Below the pieces are notes generated by a model. That model was given only the letters and a program-made list of their open reading frames with translations. It was not told where the DNA came from and ran no database searches. From Massilia aurea (GTDB lineage: Bacteria > Pseudomonadota > Gammaproteobacteria > Burkholderiales > Burkholderiaceae_D): DNA of 64,000 nt. A program made the position numbers and the translations under genes. Shown here piece after piece: positions 46,235 through 56,166 of the stretch. The stretch spans positions 620,001-684,000 of the forward strand of contig NZ_JANUGZ010000002.1 of assembly GCF_024753205.1 (NCBI RefSeq). The letters run 5' to 3'. Position 1 is the first letter of the stretch; the number at the start of each line of letters is the position of its first letter.

Positions 46235-47215
46235 TTACTCGGCCACTGGCAGGCTGCGGGCGCGGATCTTGCGCGAGACTTCGACGCAGTACGCCACCTG
46301 CGTGGCAATCGATGGCGGCACCGGCACCTCGCCACGCAGCGCAGCGCCGATCCAGGCGGCGGTGGTGGCCGCATCGCGGCCGTCGGGCACGATGGCCAGG
46401 TCGTCGGTAGGCGCGTCGCGCTCGACCAGCAGGGCGCGCTGGCCGGCGTGGAACCAGTCGATGCGCTGGGCGCGGTGCGGGTGGGCGACGGTTTCGCCCT
46501 CGGTGCCGCGCATCAGGAATGCGTCGCCCCGGGTTTCGCTGTCGACGCCTTCGAAGTACTCGCCCAGCGTTACCAGGTATTCAGGGTGCGTGTACGAGAC
46601 CAGGCGCAGCGCCGGACCGTCGAAGGGTTGCAGGATCTTGACGATGGTGTGGGTCGAATTACGCACGCCCAGCACGCGGCGCAATTCGAGCATGCGCGCC
46701 AGTTCCGGGGCCAGATGCTCGATCGGCATGAAGGCCACGCGGCCATGGACGAATTCGTTGTGGACTTCGGCGCCGGTGGTCGCGTCGGTCACGCCCAGCT
46801 CGTGCAGGATTTCCGCGGTGGTGACGCGCCCCGGATCGTTGCTCACGCCATGCACCAGCACCGGCACGCCTTCGCGCGCCAGCAACAGCGCCAGCAGTGG
46901 CGTCAGGTTGGCCAGCTTGCGCGAACCGTTGTAGGTGGGAATCGATACCGGCGCGAATTCGCCGCGCGGCGCGGGCAGCGGCGTGAACGCGGCGCTCGCT
47001 GCATCCATGAAGCCGGCCAGCTCATCCACCGACTCGCCCTTGATACGCATGGCAAGCAAAATGGCGCCCAGTTCGAGGTCGGACACGCGGCCCTCGAGGA
47101 TGGCCGCGTACAGCCGGTGCGCGTCGTCGCGCGTCATGCTGCGTGCCCCTTTTACGCCGCGGCCGATTTCCTTGATGAAGGGGGCAGCGACAAAGCGTTC
47201 GATATCGGTAGTCAT
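46235..47215 (-). CDS. ybiB: YbiB-like DNA-binding protein (TrpD2 family)
   Basis: 326 aa with the start at ATG 47215; the longer frame runs back through the aroG upstream region. The protein follows the anthranilate phosphoribosyltransferase fold: a helical N-terminal domain (SMTRDDAHRLYAAILEG), LGAILLAMRIKGES, then NGSRKLANLTPLLALLLA and VLVHGV. It lacks the canonical PRPP loop of TrpD, as in E. coli YbiB, a non-specific DNA-binding protein linked to SOS control. It is divergent from aroG with about 160 bp between. Confidence 0.85.
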   Translation of the reverse strand: MTTDIERFVAAPFIKEIGRGVKGARSMTRDDAHRLYAAILEGRVSDLELGAILLAMRIKGESVDELAGFMDAASAAFTPLPAPRGEFAPVSIPTYNGSRKLANLTPLLALLLAREGVPVLVHGVSNDPGRVTTAEILHELGVTDATTGAEVHNEFVHGRVAFMPIEHLAPELARMLELRRVLGVRNSTHTIVKILQPFDGPALRLVSYTHPEYLVTLGEYFEGVDSETRGDAFLMRGTEGETVAHPHRAQRIDWFHAGQRALLVERDAPTDDLAIVPDGRDAATTAAWIGAALRGEVPVPPSIATQVAYCVEVSRKIRARSLPVAE

Positions 47216-47373
47216 GACAAAAGGATACACGGGAACGTCGCGCTGCGGCAGCACGCACGGGTGCAGAGCACAGCGAGACGCCGCCCGACGCCGCCATTTG
47301 GGGCTGCGCATGTGCACATACAGCAATTTCCGCTTACACTGATCCATCCCCCAAAAGAAATATAGATCGCATC

Positions 47374-48435
47374 ATGACCAGTACGCCACAAATCGAAAAT
47401 ACCAACGTCAGCTCGTTCGCCCGCATGCCAACGCCGGTCGAGCTGCATACCTCCCTGCCGCTGAACGACCGCGCCTATGCCACCGTGATGCAGGGCCGCG
47501 AAACGCTGCGCAATATCCTCGACCGCAAGGACAAGCGCCTGTTCGTCGTGGTGGGCCCGTGCTCGATCCATGATCCCGAAGCCGGCCTCGACTATGCGCG
47601 TCGCCTCAAGGCGTTGCAGGACGAGGTGAGCGAGACGATGGTGCTGGTGATGCGCGTGTACTTTGAAAAGCCACGCACGACCACCGGCTGGAAGGGCTAT
47701 ATCAATGACCCGTTCATGGACGATTCGTTCCGTGTCGAGGTTGGCATGGAGCGTGCGCGTCAGTTCCTGCTGGACGTCTGCGAAATCGGCTTGCCGACCG
47801 CGACCGAAGCGCTCGACCCGATCTCGCCGCAATACCTGGGCGACCTGATCGCCTGGACCGCCATCGGCGCGCGCACCACCGAGTCGCAGACGCACCGCGA
47901 AATGTCGTCGGGCCTGTCCACGCCCGTGGGCTTCAAAAACGGCACCGATGGCGACGTGAGCATTGCGATCAATGCGGTGCTGTCGTCGTCGAACCCGCAT
48001 GCGTTCCTAGGCATCAATGGCCAGGGTTCCGTATCCATCGTGCGCACCAGCGGCAACGCCTATGGCCACGTCGTGCTGCGCGGCGGCGGCGGCCGGCCGA
48101 ACTACGATTCGGTCTCGGTAGCCATTGCCGAACAGGCGCTGACCAAGGCCAAGCTGCCGGCCAACCTGGTCGTCGACTGCTCGCACGCCAACAGCTACAA
48201 GAAGCCGGAACTGCAGCCGCTCGTCATGTCCGATGTCATCCAGCAAATCCGTCATGGCAACAAGTCGCTGGTCGGCGTGATGATCGAGTCGAACATCGTC
48301 AGCGGCAGCCAGTCGATTCCGAGCGACCTGTCGCAGCTGACGTATGGCTGCTCGGTGACCGATGGCTGCATCGGCTGGGAAGAAACCGAAACCATGCTGC
48401 GTGAAGCGCACAAGGAATTGCTGCAGCGTCCGTAA
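47374..48435 (+). CDS. aroG: 3-deoxy-7-phosphoheptulonate synthase (DAHP synthase, class I)
   Basis: 353 aa, typical for the AroFGH family. Recognisable blocks are VVGPCSIHDPEAGLDYA (PEP site), MRVYFEKPRTTTGWKGYIND, GARTTESQTHREMSSGLS, FKNGTDGD and VDCSHANSYK (metal-ligand region). It joins PEP and erythrose 4-phosphate in the first step of the shikimate pathway. Feedback type cannot be assigned safely from sequence. Confidence 0.96.
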   Translation: MTSTPQIENTNVSSFARMPTPVELHTSLPLNDRAYATVMQGRETLRNILDRKDKRLFVVVGPCSIHDPEAGLDYARRLKALQDEVSETMVLVMRVYFEKPRTTTGWKGYINDPFMDDSFRVEVGMERARQFLLDVCEIGLPTATEALDPISPQYLGDLIAWTAIGARTTESQTHREMSSGLSTPVGFKNGTDGDVSIAINAVLSSSNPHAFLGINGQGSVSIVRTSGNAYGHVVLRGGGGRPNYDSVSVAIAEQALTKAKLPANLVVDCSHANSYKKPELQPLVMSDVIQQIRHGNKSLVGVMIESNIVSGSQSIPSDLSQLTYGCSVTDGCIGWEETETMLREAHKELLQRP

Positions 48436-48449
48436 TAAACCGCGCAACA

Positions 48450-48486
48450 TCCGCAGGGTGGGCGGCGGCGCCCTCCGCCCTGCGGT
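48450..48486 (+). terminator. GC-rich hairpin after aroG
   Basis: CCGCAGGG and CCCTGCGG form the outer stem of a hairpin shortly after the aroG stop. There is no T-run, so termination is only possible. A TAGAAT sequence follows and may be part of the tsaD promoter. Confidence 0.35.
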
Positions 48487-48524
48487 AGAATGCCCGGTTC
48501 CGCTCAATCCACCTGGCTTTCCAC

Positions 48525-49565
48525 ATGATCGTTCTCGGCGTCGAATCCTCCTGCGATGAAACCGGCTTTGCTCTGTATGACACCGAGCGCGGCCTGCTGT
48601 CCCACGCCCTGCATTCGCAGGTTGCGATGCACGAAGAATATGGTGGCGTGGTGCCCGAACTGGCGTCGCGCGACCATATCCGGCGCGCCATTCCGCTGCT
48701 GGACGAGGTGCTCAAGCGCGCCAATCTGCCGGCCTCGAACATCGACGCCGTCGCTTACACGCAAGGCCCTGGCCTGGCCGGTGCGCTGCTGGTCGGCTCG
48801 TCGGTGGCATGCAGCCTGGCGCTCGCGCTCGACAAGCCAGTGCTGGGTGTGCATCACCTCGAAGGGCACCTGCTCTCGCCGCTGCTTGCATCGGAACGCC
48901 CGGACTTCCCGTTCATTGCGCTCCTCGTCTCGGGCGGTCACACGCAGTTGATGCGCGTCGATGGCGTGGGCAGCTACACGCTGCTGGGCGAAACGCTGGA
49001 CGATGCCGCCGGCGAAGCGTTCGACAAGTCGGCCAAGCTGCTGGGCCTGGGGTATCCGGGCGGCCCGGCGATCTCGCAACTGGCCGAGCGTGGCGATCCG
49101 GCGGCCTACAAACTGCCGCGGCCAATGTTGCACAGCAAGGATTTCAACTTCAGCTTTTCGGGCCTGAAAACGGCGGTGCTCACGGTCGTCAAGAACCACG
49201 ACGTCAAGGTGATTGCGGATATCCCCGAACAGGACAAGGCCAATATCGCGCGCGGCTTTGTCGATGCGATTGTCGACGTGCTCACCGCCAAGTGCGTGAG
49301 CGCCATGAAGCACACGGGTTTGAGCCGCCTGGTGATCGCGGGCGGCGTTGGCGCCAACAAGCAACTGCGCGCGTCGCTCAATGCGGCCGCGGCCAAGCGC
49401 AAGTTCAAGGTCTATTATCCGGAGCTGGAATTTTGCACCGACAATGGCGCGATGATCGCGTTTGCCGGTGCGATGCGTCTTGAGCGCAACCCTGCGCTGG
49501 CGCAGCGCGATTACGCGTTCAATGTGCGTCCGCGCTGGCCGCTGGACGAGCTCGAAGCGGCCTGA
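48525..49565 (+). CDS. tsaD: tRNA N6-adenosine threonylcarbamoyltransferase
   Basis: 346 aa. ASKHA-fold protein with [13 protein letters not shown] at the N-terminus, the iron-binding [10 protein letters not shown] motif (about 110-119), VSGGHTQLM and the C-terminal [10 protein letters not shown]. With TsaB, TsaC and TsaE it makes t6A37 in ANN-decoding tRNAs. The gene appears complete and the start ATG lies about 90 bp after aroG. Confidence 0.97.
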   Translation: MIVLGVESSCDETGFALYDTERGLLSHALHSQVAMHEEYGGVVPELASRDHIRRAIPLLDEVLKRANLPASNIDAVAYTQGPGLAGALLVGSSVACSLALALDKPVLGVHHLEGHLLSPLLASERPDFPFIALLVSGGHTQLMRVDGVGSYTLLGETLDDAAGEAFDKSAKLLGLGYPGGPAISQLAERGDPAAYKLPRPMLHSKDFNFSFSGLKTAVLTVVKNHDVKVIADIPEQDKANIARGFVDAIVDVLTAKCVSAMKHTGLSRLVIAGGVGANKQLRASLNAAAAKRKFKVYYPELEFCTDNGAMIAFAGAMRLERNPALAQRDYAFNVRPRWPLDELEAA

Positions 49566-49709
49566 ATACAGTTCCATAACCAGCTTTAAGCCACGAGAAA
49601 CAGCCTGCCGCCAACATTGAACTTGCCTGTCTGACACCGATCCTACGGTGTGACCGTTGCCATTAAAACGGTGGCAATATCCGTCGATCAAGTTTTACGG
49701 AGGTGAGCA

Positions 49710-50555
49710 ATGCGCGTAGTCAGCTGGAATATTCATTGGGGTTGTGGCAAGGACGGTCGGATCCGCATTCACGCGATGATCGACGTGCTGCGCCGCTTGA
49801 ACCCCGATGTGATTTGCCTGCAAGAGGTGGCTGCCAATCACCCCGAGCTCGAAGGCAGCGCCAGCGCCAACCAGTTCAAGCAACTCGCCGGCGCCTTCGG
49901 CGGCTACCATGCGATGGAGCATGCGCCGAGCGAGATTTACCAGAACAATGTCCCGCGCCTGTTTGGTAACCTGATCCTGTCCAAGTACCGCATCTCGCAA
50001 GTGCACCGGCACCTGCTGCCGTGGCCGGCCGACCCCGACCATGCGGCCGGCATGCCGCGCGGCCTGCTCGAAACCGTTGTCGAAGCACCTGGCGGCAAGC
50101 TGCGCCTGCTCACGACGCACCTCGAATATTATTCGCCCGTCCAGCGCATGGCGCAGGTCAACCGCATCCGCGAACTGCATGCCGAGGCCAGTGCCCGCGC
50201 CCTGCTGTTCCAGCCCGATCCGAACCTGGACGCGCCGTACCAGCTTGGCTTTCGGCCCGGCTCGGCAATCCTGTGTGGTGATTTCAATTTCGCGCCCGAT
50301 GCACCGGATTACGCGGCGCTGCTGGCCCCGCCGGAAGGCAGCGCCATGGCGCTGGTCGATGCCTGGCGCGTGGTGCACGGCGACATGGCGCGCGCGCCAA
50401 CCACCGGGCTGCACGGGTATCCGTGGCCCGAGCGGCCTGAATGCTACGATTATTTCTTCGTGACCGACGATCTGGTGCCGCGCCTGACCGCCGTTGACGT
50501 GCAGTCCGAGACAGCGGCGTCGGACCACCAGCCGGTGGTCCTCGATCTGACTTAA
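49710..50555 (+). CDS. Endonuclease/exonuclease/phosphatase family protein
   Basis: 281 aa, preceded by a near-perfect GGAGGTGA ribosome site. EEP-fold motifs are visible: VSWNIHWGCG (N), VICLQEVA (metal-binding E), TTHLEYYSP, LCGDFNFAPDAPDY and ASDHQPVVLDL (catalytic D-H). The family includes DNA repair nucleases, phosphodiesterases and phosphatases; no signal peptide is seen, so it acts in the cytoplasm. It overlaps the convergent DsbA-family gene by 4 bp. Substrate unknown. A second family member lies at 52563. Confidence 0.85.
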   Translation: MRVVSWNIHWGCGKDGRIRIHAMIDVLRRLNPDVICLQEVAANHPELEGSASANQFKQLAGAFGGYHAMEHAPSEIYQNNVPRLFGNLILSKYRISQVHRHLLPWPADPDHAAGMPRGLLETVVEAPGGKLRLLTTHLEYYSPVQRMAQVNRIRELHAEASARALLFQPDPNLDAPYQLGFRPGSAILCGDFNFAPDAPDYAALLAPPEGSAMALVDAWRVVHGDMARAPTTGLHGYPWPERPECYDYFFVTDDLVPRLTAVDVQSETAASDHQPVVLDLT

Positions 50556-51220
50556 ACGACGGCGTCGGCCGGCGTTTCCAGGCCTGGAATCTCGCGCAGC
50601 GCGCGCTCGAATACTTCAGGCAACTGGCCGCCGGAAATCAGGTGCTTCTGGTTGATGATCACAGCCGGTACCGACTTGATGCCGGCATTCAGGAAGAACT
50701 GCTCGCGCTCGCGCACCTCGTCCTTGTACTCGTCCGACGCCAGGATACGCGCCGCCGTCTCGCGCTCCAGGCCCACACTCTCGACGGCGCGCAGCAGCAC
50801 GGCGTGGTTACTCGGGTCTTCACAGCGGGTGAAATACGCTTCGAGCAGCGCGACCTTGAGCTGGCGCTGCTTGCCTTCTTCTTCAGCCCACGACAGCAGG
50901 CGGTGCGCGTCGAAGGTGTTGTAGATGCGGCCGCGCCGCTCCATGTCGAACGTGAAGCCCACGGCGGCGCCGCGCTCGCGGATCATTTCGCGGCTGGATG
51001 CCTGCTGCTCGAGGCTGGCGCCATATTTTTCAGTGACGTGCTCGACGATGTCCTGGCCTTCCGGCGGCATGTTCGGATTCAGTTCGAACGGCTGGAAGTG
51101 CAGGTCGACGCGCACGTCGTCGCCTAGTGTCAACAGTGCCTGTTCGAGCGATTTGAGACCGACTGCGCACCATGGGCACGAGACGTCCGACACGAAATCA
51201 ATCCTGAGTTGCTTGGTCAC
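50552..51220 (-). CDS. DsbA family FrnE-like oxidoreductase
   Basis: 222 aa when started at the GTG at 51220, which has AAGGTGGT just upstream; an ATG at 51274 is an alternative with a weaker site. A thioredoxin-fold CxxC (VSCPWCAVG, near residue 13), a helical insertion and SVPAVIINQKHLISGGQ with the cis-Pro loop are typical of FrnE (2-hydroxychromene-2-carboxylate isomerase/DsbA-like). No signal peptide, so cytoplasmic thiol chemistry is expected. Confidence 0.88.
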   Translation of the reverse strand: MTKQLRIDFVSDVSCPWCAVGLKSLEQALLTLGDDVRVDLHFQPFELNPNMPPEGQDIVEHVTEKYGASLEQQASSREMIRERGAAVGFTFDMERRGRIYNTFDAHRLLSWAEEEGKQRQLKVALLEAYFTRCEDPSNHAVLLRAVESVGLERETAARILASDEYKDEVREREQFFLNAGIKSVPAVIINQKHLISGGQLPEVFERALREIPGLETPADAVV

Positions 51221-51319
51221 GGCGTACCACCTTTCTGTCCGGCGCGGCACGAATGTGCCGCTATTGCCGACCATGGTAACGCCTCGGCAAAAAAGCCGCG
51301 CACGCTGCCCTGCTTTGCC

Positions 51320-51943
51320 TTATTTTGCCTTTTTGGCCGCGCCCGACTTGCTGCCGAGCTTGGATTCCTTGCCCGCGATCAGGTTGCCGATATTGCCGCT
51401 GTGACGCCACACGAGGAGTGCGCTCATGACGATCACGGCCAGCAGAATGGCATCGACGCCGAACAGCAGGCCGTAGTACAAGGGCGCGAAGACCGCAGCC
51501 ACCAGCGCAGCCAGCGACGAGTAGCGAAACGCATAGGCAATGATGACCCAGGTAGCCAGCGTCGCCAGGCCCAGCCATGGATTGATGCCGAGCAGCACGC
51601 CCAGCGCGGTGGCCACGCCCTTGCCGCCGACAAAGCGGAAGAACACGGGCCACAGGTGGCCGATGAACACGGCGATGGCGACCAGCGCGATGCCGGTATC
51701 GTCCAGCCCGTAGTCGTAGCCATAGCGCACCGCCAGCCAGACGGCCAGCCAGCCCTTGGCCGCGTCGCCGATCAGCGTGGCAATCGCGGCTTTCTTGCTG
51801 CCGCTGCGCAGCACATTGGTGGCGCCGGGGTTTTTCGAACCATACGTGCGCGGGTCGGACAGGCCGAACGCGCGGCTCATCACGACCGCGAAGGAAATCG
51901 AACCGAGCAAATACGCGGCAATGGTGGCAATCAGGGTGTTCAT
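51320..51943 (-). CDS. plsY: Acyl-phosphate glycerol-3-phosphate acyltransferase
   Basis: 207 aa integral membrane protein with about five to six hydrophobic helices and the PlsY motifs [32 protein letters not shown] and [12 protein letters not shown]. It moves acyl groups from acyl-phosphate to glycerol-3-phosphate in the first step of phospholipid synthesis. A Lys-rich cytoplasmic tail ends the protein. Confidence 0.95.
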   Translation of the reverse strand: MNTLIATIAAYLLGSISFAVVMSRAFGLSDPRTYGSKNPGATNVLRSGSKKAAIATLIGDAAKGWLAVWLAVRYGYDYGLDDTGIALVAIAVFIGHLWPVFFRFVGGKGVATALGVLLGINPWLGLATLATWVIIAYAFRYSSLAALVAAVFAPLYYGLLFGVDAILLAVIVMSALLVWRHSGNIGNLIAGKESKLGSKSGAAKKAK

Positions 51944-52032
51944 CGTGTCTCTTTCGTGGGCGCCGGTATCGGAGTCATTTTTCTACCGGAAATTGGTGCG
52001 TGAATATACACCATCGGCTGCGTGCGGCGAAG

Positions 52033-52524
52033 CTACTCGGCGATGGCGCAATTCACCGGCTGGGCCTGCAGCACATCGACCAGCACGCGCGGATCGATGC
52101 CTACCAGATAGCCGCGGCGCCCACCGTTGATGTAGATCTTGTCGAGCTGCAGGATGCTTTCCTCGACATACACCGGCATCACCTTGCGGATGCCGAACGG
52201 CGATGTTCCACCAACCAGATACCCTGAATGGCGCTGGGCCACATCCGGCTTGCATGGTTCGACCGACTTGCAAGGGATGGCGCGGGCCAGATTCTTGGTC
52301 GACACCTTGCAATCGCCGTGCATCAGTACGATCAATGGCCTGGCTGCTTCATCCTGCATGACCAGGGTCTTGATCACGTCATGTTCCGGCACGCCCAGCG
52401 CGCCAGAGGAGACCGATGTACCGCCGTGCTCCTGGTACGCATACGGATGCTCGGAAAACACCACGCCATGCTTGCGCAGGAATTGGGTGGCGGGAGTCTC
52501 GGAGACGTGCTCTTTCTTGGCCAT
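52033..52524 (-). CDS. ybaK: YbaK/EbsC-type aminoacyl-tRNA deacylase
   Basis: 163 aa from MAKKEHV at 52524; the upstream Met lies in the divergent gene's leader. It has the YbaK fold with KTLVMQD, the catalytic-site Lys/Gly region (CKVSTKNLAR) and GGTSPFGIRKVMPVY (the conserved GG-S-P-G loop). It hydrolyses mischarged Cys-tRNA(Pro). It is divergent from the EEP-family gene at 52563. Confidence 0.9.
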   Translation of the reverse strand: MAKKEHVSETPATQFLRKHGVVFSEHPYAYQEHGGTSVSSGALGVPEHDVIKTLVMQDEAARPLIVLMHGDCKVSTKNLARAIPCKSVEPCKPDVAQRHSGYLVGGTSPFGIRKVMPVYVEESILQLDKIYINGGRRGYLVGIDPRVLVDVLQAQPVNCAIAE

Positions 52525-52562
52525 GCGTGTTACGCTAAAGACGAACAATAGGGGTTTCTATT

Positions 52563-53507
52563 ATGCAGGAAGAACTTCGGTTTGCCACCTTCAACACTTT
52601 CAATCTGGCACCGCCCGGTGCACGCTTGTACGACAATCTGGCACCCACCACGGCCGACGAATACGAAGCCAAGCTGGACTGGACGGCGCACCAGCTCGAC
52701 CTGATCAATGCCGACGTGATCGGCTTCCAGGAAATTTTCTCGCAGAGCGTGCTGGCAGAAGTCCTGCAGCGCACGCGGCGCTACCGCGACGCGCACCATG
52801 TCGGCTTCGATCCCGACCCGGGCGCGGCGCGGCTGACGCCCAGCGTGGCCCTGGTCTCGCGCCTGCCGCTGGCCGAACCGGGCACCGAACTGGGCAAGTT
52901 TCCGGCCAATGTCACGATGCCACCGGGCAGCCGCGACCCCGATCGCTTCACGCGCGCGCCGCTGCATGCGGGCGTGATTGCACCGTCGGGCGTGGTGATC
53001 GACGTGATCGTCGTGCATTTAAAATCGCGCCGGCCCGATTACCGCTCGAGCGACAGCGGGGCCGACCCGCACCTGTACGCGCTGGCGTGCCTGCGCTCGC
53101 TGATCCGGCGCGGCACCGAAGCCACCGCGCTGCGCGTGCTGCTGACGGATATGGCGCACGCGCACCGCCGCCCGCGCATCGTGCTGGGCGACTTCAACGA
53201 TGTGGCCGATGCGGTGACGACCGAAATCGTGCTCGGGGCGGGCACGCCGCTGGCCGAGCGCCTGTATGACGCGAGCCAGGTGCAGCGCCGGCTCGATCAC
53301 CAGCGCCATGTGGGGTATTCGATCCTGCACGACACGCGCCATTCGACGATCGACCATATCCTGGTGTCGCCAGAATTCAATCCGGCGCTGCCCGAAGCGA
53401 TCGGCGAGGTGATCGATGTGGTGTATCTGAACGATCACCTGAATCTGGCGTTGCCCGAGTCGTCAGACCACGGGCAGGTGCTGGCCAGGATCCGGCTGTT
53501 CGACTAG
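52563..53507 (+). CDS. Endonuclease/exonuclease/phosphatase family protein
   Basis: 314 aa. EEP motifs: FATFNTFNLAPPG, VIGFQEIFSQ (metal-binding E), VVHLKSRRPDY, VLGDFNDVADA, TIDHILVSPE and ESSDHGQVLARI. It is longer than the relative at 49710 and probably a different subfamily. No signal peptide. It converges on the GGDEF-EAL gene with about 10 bp between stops. Substrate unknown. Confidence 0.85.
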   Translation: MQEELRFATFNTFNLAPPGARLYDNLAPTTADEYEAKLDWTAHQLDLINADVIGFQEIFSQSVLAEVLQRTRRYRDAHHVGFDPDPGAARLTPSVALVSRLPLAEPGTELGKFPANVTMPPGSRDPDRFTRAPLHAGVIAPSGVVIDVIVVHLKSRRPDYRSSDSGADPHLYALACLRSLIRRGTEATALRVLLTDMAHAHRRPRIVLGDFNDVADAVTTEIVLGAGTPLAERLYDASQVQRRLDHQRHVGYSILHDTRHSTIDHILVSPEFNPALPEAIGEVIDVVYLNDHLNLALPESSDHGQVLARIRLFD

Positions 53508-53517
53508 GGCCACCGCA

Positions 53518-55629
53518 CTAGGGCCGCATATGCCGGGCCCGGCGTGGATTCAGGTTCGGCCGTGTACTGGCCGCGCTGGCATAGAACCCCTGATAATCGT
53601 CACACCCATGCCGGCGCAGGAATTCGAGCTGCTCGGCGGTTTCCACGCCCTCTCCCACCACCCGCAGCTGCAGGCTGCGCGCCACCGCAATGATGGCCGG
53701 CACCATGGCGGCATGCACCGGATCGTGCACCACGTCGCCCACGTAGCTGCGGTCGATTTTCAATTTGGTCAGCGGAAAGCGCCGCAATGCTTCCAGGCTC
53801 GACAGGCCGGTGCCGAAGCGGTCGATGCTCAGCCGCACCCCGCGGGCACGCAGCGCCAGCGCCGTGGCGCGAAACGCCGGCTCGCCCCGGCTCAACGCAT
53901 CTTCTGCGATCTCGAGTTCGAGCGCATCCGGCGGCAGGCCGGCGCTCTCGAGTGCGGCGTCGATTGCCGGAAGCAAGCCGTCATGCGCCAGCTGGACATC
54001 GGACAGATTGACCGCCACCGTGGCGGTCGAACCGCCATGGCGCCATGCGCGGGCCCGCCGACACGCGGCGCGCAGCACCCATTCGCCGATCGGGACGATC
54101 AGCCCGGAATCTTCGGCCACCGGCAGGAATTCGTGCGGCAACAACAACCCCCGTTGTGGATGACGCCAGCGCAGCAACGCCTCAACCGACGTCACGCGCC
54201 CGGTCGCCACTTCGATTTCAGGCTGGTATTGCAGCATGAATTCGTTGCCGTCGAGCGCCTGGCGCAAGCGGTTTTCCAGCTCGACGCGCTCGATCACGTG
54301 GGCGTTCATGGCCGGGCTGAAAAACTGGAAGCTGCCGCGCCCGTTCTGCTTGGCGTGGTACATGGCGACATCGGCGTGGTGCAGCAGGGTATCGACTTCG
54401 GCGCCATCGTCCGGGCACAGCGCGATGCCGATCGAGGCCGATAGCGTCACTTCCTGGCCGCCGATGTCGATTGGCAGCGCCACGGCCTGGGTCACGGCGA
54501 CGGCCACGCAGGCAGCCTGGTCGGCGCCCTTGATGTCGGCCAGCAGCACGACGAACTCGTCGCCGCCCAGCCGGCTGATGGTGTCGACCTGGCGTACGCA
54601 GGCACGCACGTGCAGCGCCACTTCGCGCAGCACGATGTCGCCGGCCTGGTGGCCGTGGGTATCGTTGATGGCCTTGAACTTGTCCAGGTCGAGGAACATG
54701 ACGGCGCAGCGGCTGCCCTGGCGGCGCCAGGTGGCCAGTGCCTGGTGCAACCGGTCCAGCAACAGGATGCGGTTGGGCAGGCCCGTAAGGGCGTCATGCT
54801 CGGCCTGGTGGCGCACCTGCTCCTCAATGCGCTTGCGCTCGCTGATATCGGACAGCATCGCCATATAGCCCGAGACGTCGCCATGCGCATCGCGAATGGC
54901 CGTGAGCGCGACGCGTACCGGATAGCGCTCGCCATTGCTGCGCGCGCTGGCCAGTTCGCCTTCCCAGTGGTCGGCCCCCTCGAGCCCAGTCCAGATGCGC
55001 TGATAGAAGTCGTCGTCGACGCCCCAGCCGAGGCTGGCCAGCGGCTGGCCGATGATCTGCTCGGGGGCATGCCCGGTGATGGCGGTGAAGGCGCCATTGA
55101 CGGCGCGCACGCGGTACCCGGTATCCATCATGATGATGGCATCGCGCGCATTCTGGAACACTTGCGCGGCCTGCTCGAGATTGGTCTCGGCCTCCTTGCG
55201 CGCCGTGATGTCGATTTCCATGCAGAACACTTCGTGCATCACGTCGTCGTGCTTGACGGGGTAGTGGCACGAGTAGACCCAGTGGCGCCGGCCCGTCATC
55301 GATTGCACCAGCCAGTCGCTTGCCTGTGGCGCCTGGCCGGTGCGCCAGATGGTGGCGATGACGTCCTCGAATTCGCTCTGGCGGTCGAGGTGGAACACCA
55401 GGTCGCGAAACGCGCGGCCGACGGCGTCGCCTGACGCGATGCCATGCAGCTCTTCGCTGGCGTGGTTCCAGAAGCGGATGATGCCGGCGCGGTCCATCGA
55501 GTGCACGGCAACGGCCGGCGCCAGCTCGAGGGCCGTGACGAAATGGTAGAGCCAGTCGAAGGCTTGTACGCCGCCCCCGGATGGGTCAGCCGCCGGACGA
55601 CCCGGGGAATCTGGCAGTAGCTTGCTCAC
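53518..55629 (-). CDS. PAS-PAS-GGDEF-EAL cyclic-di-GMP signalling protein
   Basis: 703 aa, cytoplasmic. Two PAS domains (about 30-145 and 155-275, the first with a PAC-like tail) sense an unknown signal. The GGDEF domain (about 285-440) keeps RLGGDEFVVLL (near 355), so diguanylate cyclase activity is possible. The EAL domain (about 450-695) keeps VEALLRWRHP, so phosphodiesterase activity is also possible. Net activity cannot be told. It is a single gene. Confidence 0.92.
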   Translation of the reverse strand: MSKLLPDSPGRPAADPSGGGVQAFDWLYHFVTALELAPAVAVHSMDRAGIIRFWNHASEELHGIASGDAVGRAFRDLVFHLDRQSEFEDVIATIWRTGQAPQASDWLVQSMTGRRHWVYSCHYPVKHDDVMHEVFCMEIDITARKEAETNLEQAAQVFQNARDAIIMMDTGYRVRAVNGAFTAITGHAPEQIIGQPLASLGWGVDDDFYQRIWTGLEGADHWEGELASARSNGERYPVRVALTAIRDAHGDVSGYMAMLSDISERKRIEEQVRHQAEHDALTGLPNRILLLDRLHQALATWRRQGSRCAVMFLDLDKFKAINDTHGHQAGDIVLREVALHVRACVRQVDTISRLGGDEFVVLLADIKGADQAACVAVAVTQAVALPIDIGGQEVTLSASIGIALCPDDGAEVDTLLHHADVAMYHAKQNGRGSFQFFSPAMNAHVIERVELENRLRQALDGNEFMLQYQPEIEVATGRVTSVEALLRWRHPQRGLLLPHEFLPVAEDSGLIVPIGEWVLRAACRRARAWRHGGSTATVAVNLSDVQLAHDGLLPAIDAALESAGLPPDALELEIAEDALSRGEPAFRATALALRARGVRLSIDRFGTGLSSLEALRRFPLTKLKIDRSYVGDVVHDPVHAAMVPAIIAVARSLQLRVVGEGVETAEQLEFLRRHGCDDYQGFYASAASTRPNLNPRRARHMRP

Positions 55630-55853
55630 GGCAGCGCCTTTCGCTTGGGCGGTGACAGCAATCAGGAAGACAAGCCTGTCAGTGGCATGCTGCGAGACAC
55701 GCTTTGTGTGCGAAGCGGCACATGGCGCGCTGGCAAAAAATCGGGGAGGTAAGAAGGCAATTGCACCCTGCCATCAACTTGGGCAGCCAGCTGACCGCTT
55801 GTCGCTTTCAGATGGCTCAGACCGCAATTGCCGCGGTTAGTTCAATGATGGGT

Positions 55854-56081
55854 TCAGGCCGGGCTGGCAGGCACGGCTGCCGGAGCAACGGCGTCGCTGT
55901 CGGTATTGTTGTCGCTGTCGGTACTGCTGTCGCTGTCGCTGTCGCTGTCTTGCACGATGGCGTTGCCATCGGCATCGACGTCATTCTTTGGTTCGAGCTT
56001 GCGCTTGGCCTTGTCGTCGGCCTTGCGCTTCTTGTCGAGTTCCCGTTGCCGTTTTTCGTATTGAAAATTATTCCGTGCCAT
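55854..56081 (-). CDS. Small hydrophilic hypothetical protein
   Basis: 75 aa from ATG 56081, just after GAGGTGA. The N-terminal half is a Lys/Arg-rich helix (YEKRQRELDKKRKADDKAK); the C-terminal half is a Ser/Asp/Thr/Asn low-complexity run (DSDSDSDSSTDSD) and an Ala/Pro tail. Small proteins of this charge pattern are frequent in Burkholderiales but without known role. Confidence 0.65.
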   Translation of the reverse strand: MARNNFQYEKRQRELDKKRKADDKAKRKLEPKNDVDADGNAIVQDSDSDSDSSTDSDNNTDSDAVAPAAVPASPA

Positions 56082-56166
56082 AGTCACCTCGATATGATGG
56101 AGCGGTAGGGGTACCGTCCTGACCGGCCATTATGGACTACCGCGCCGATCCCGGCTTGCCTTAACG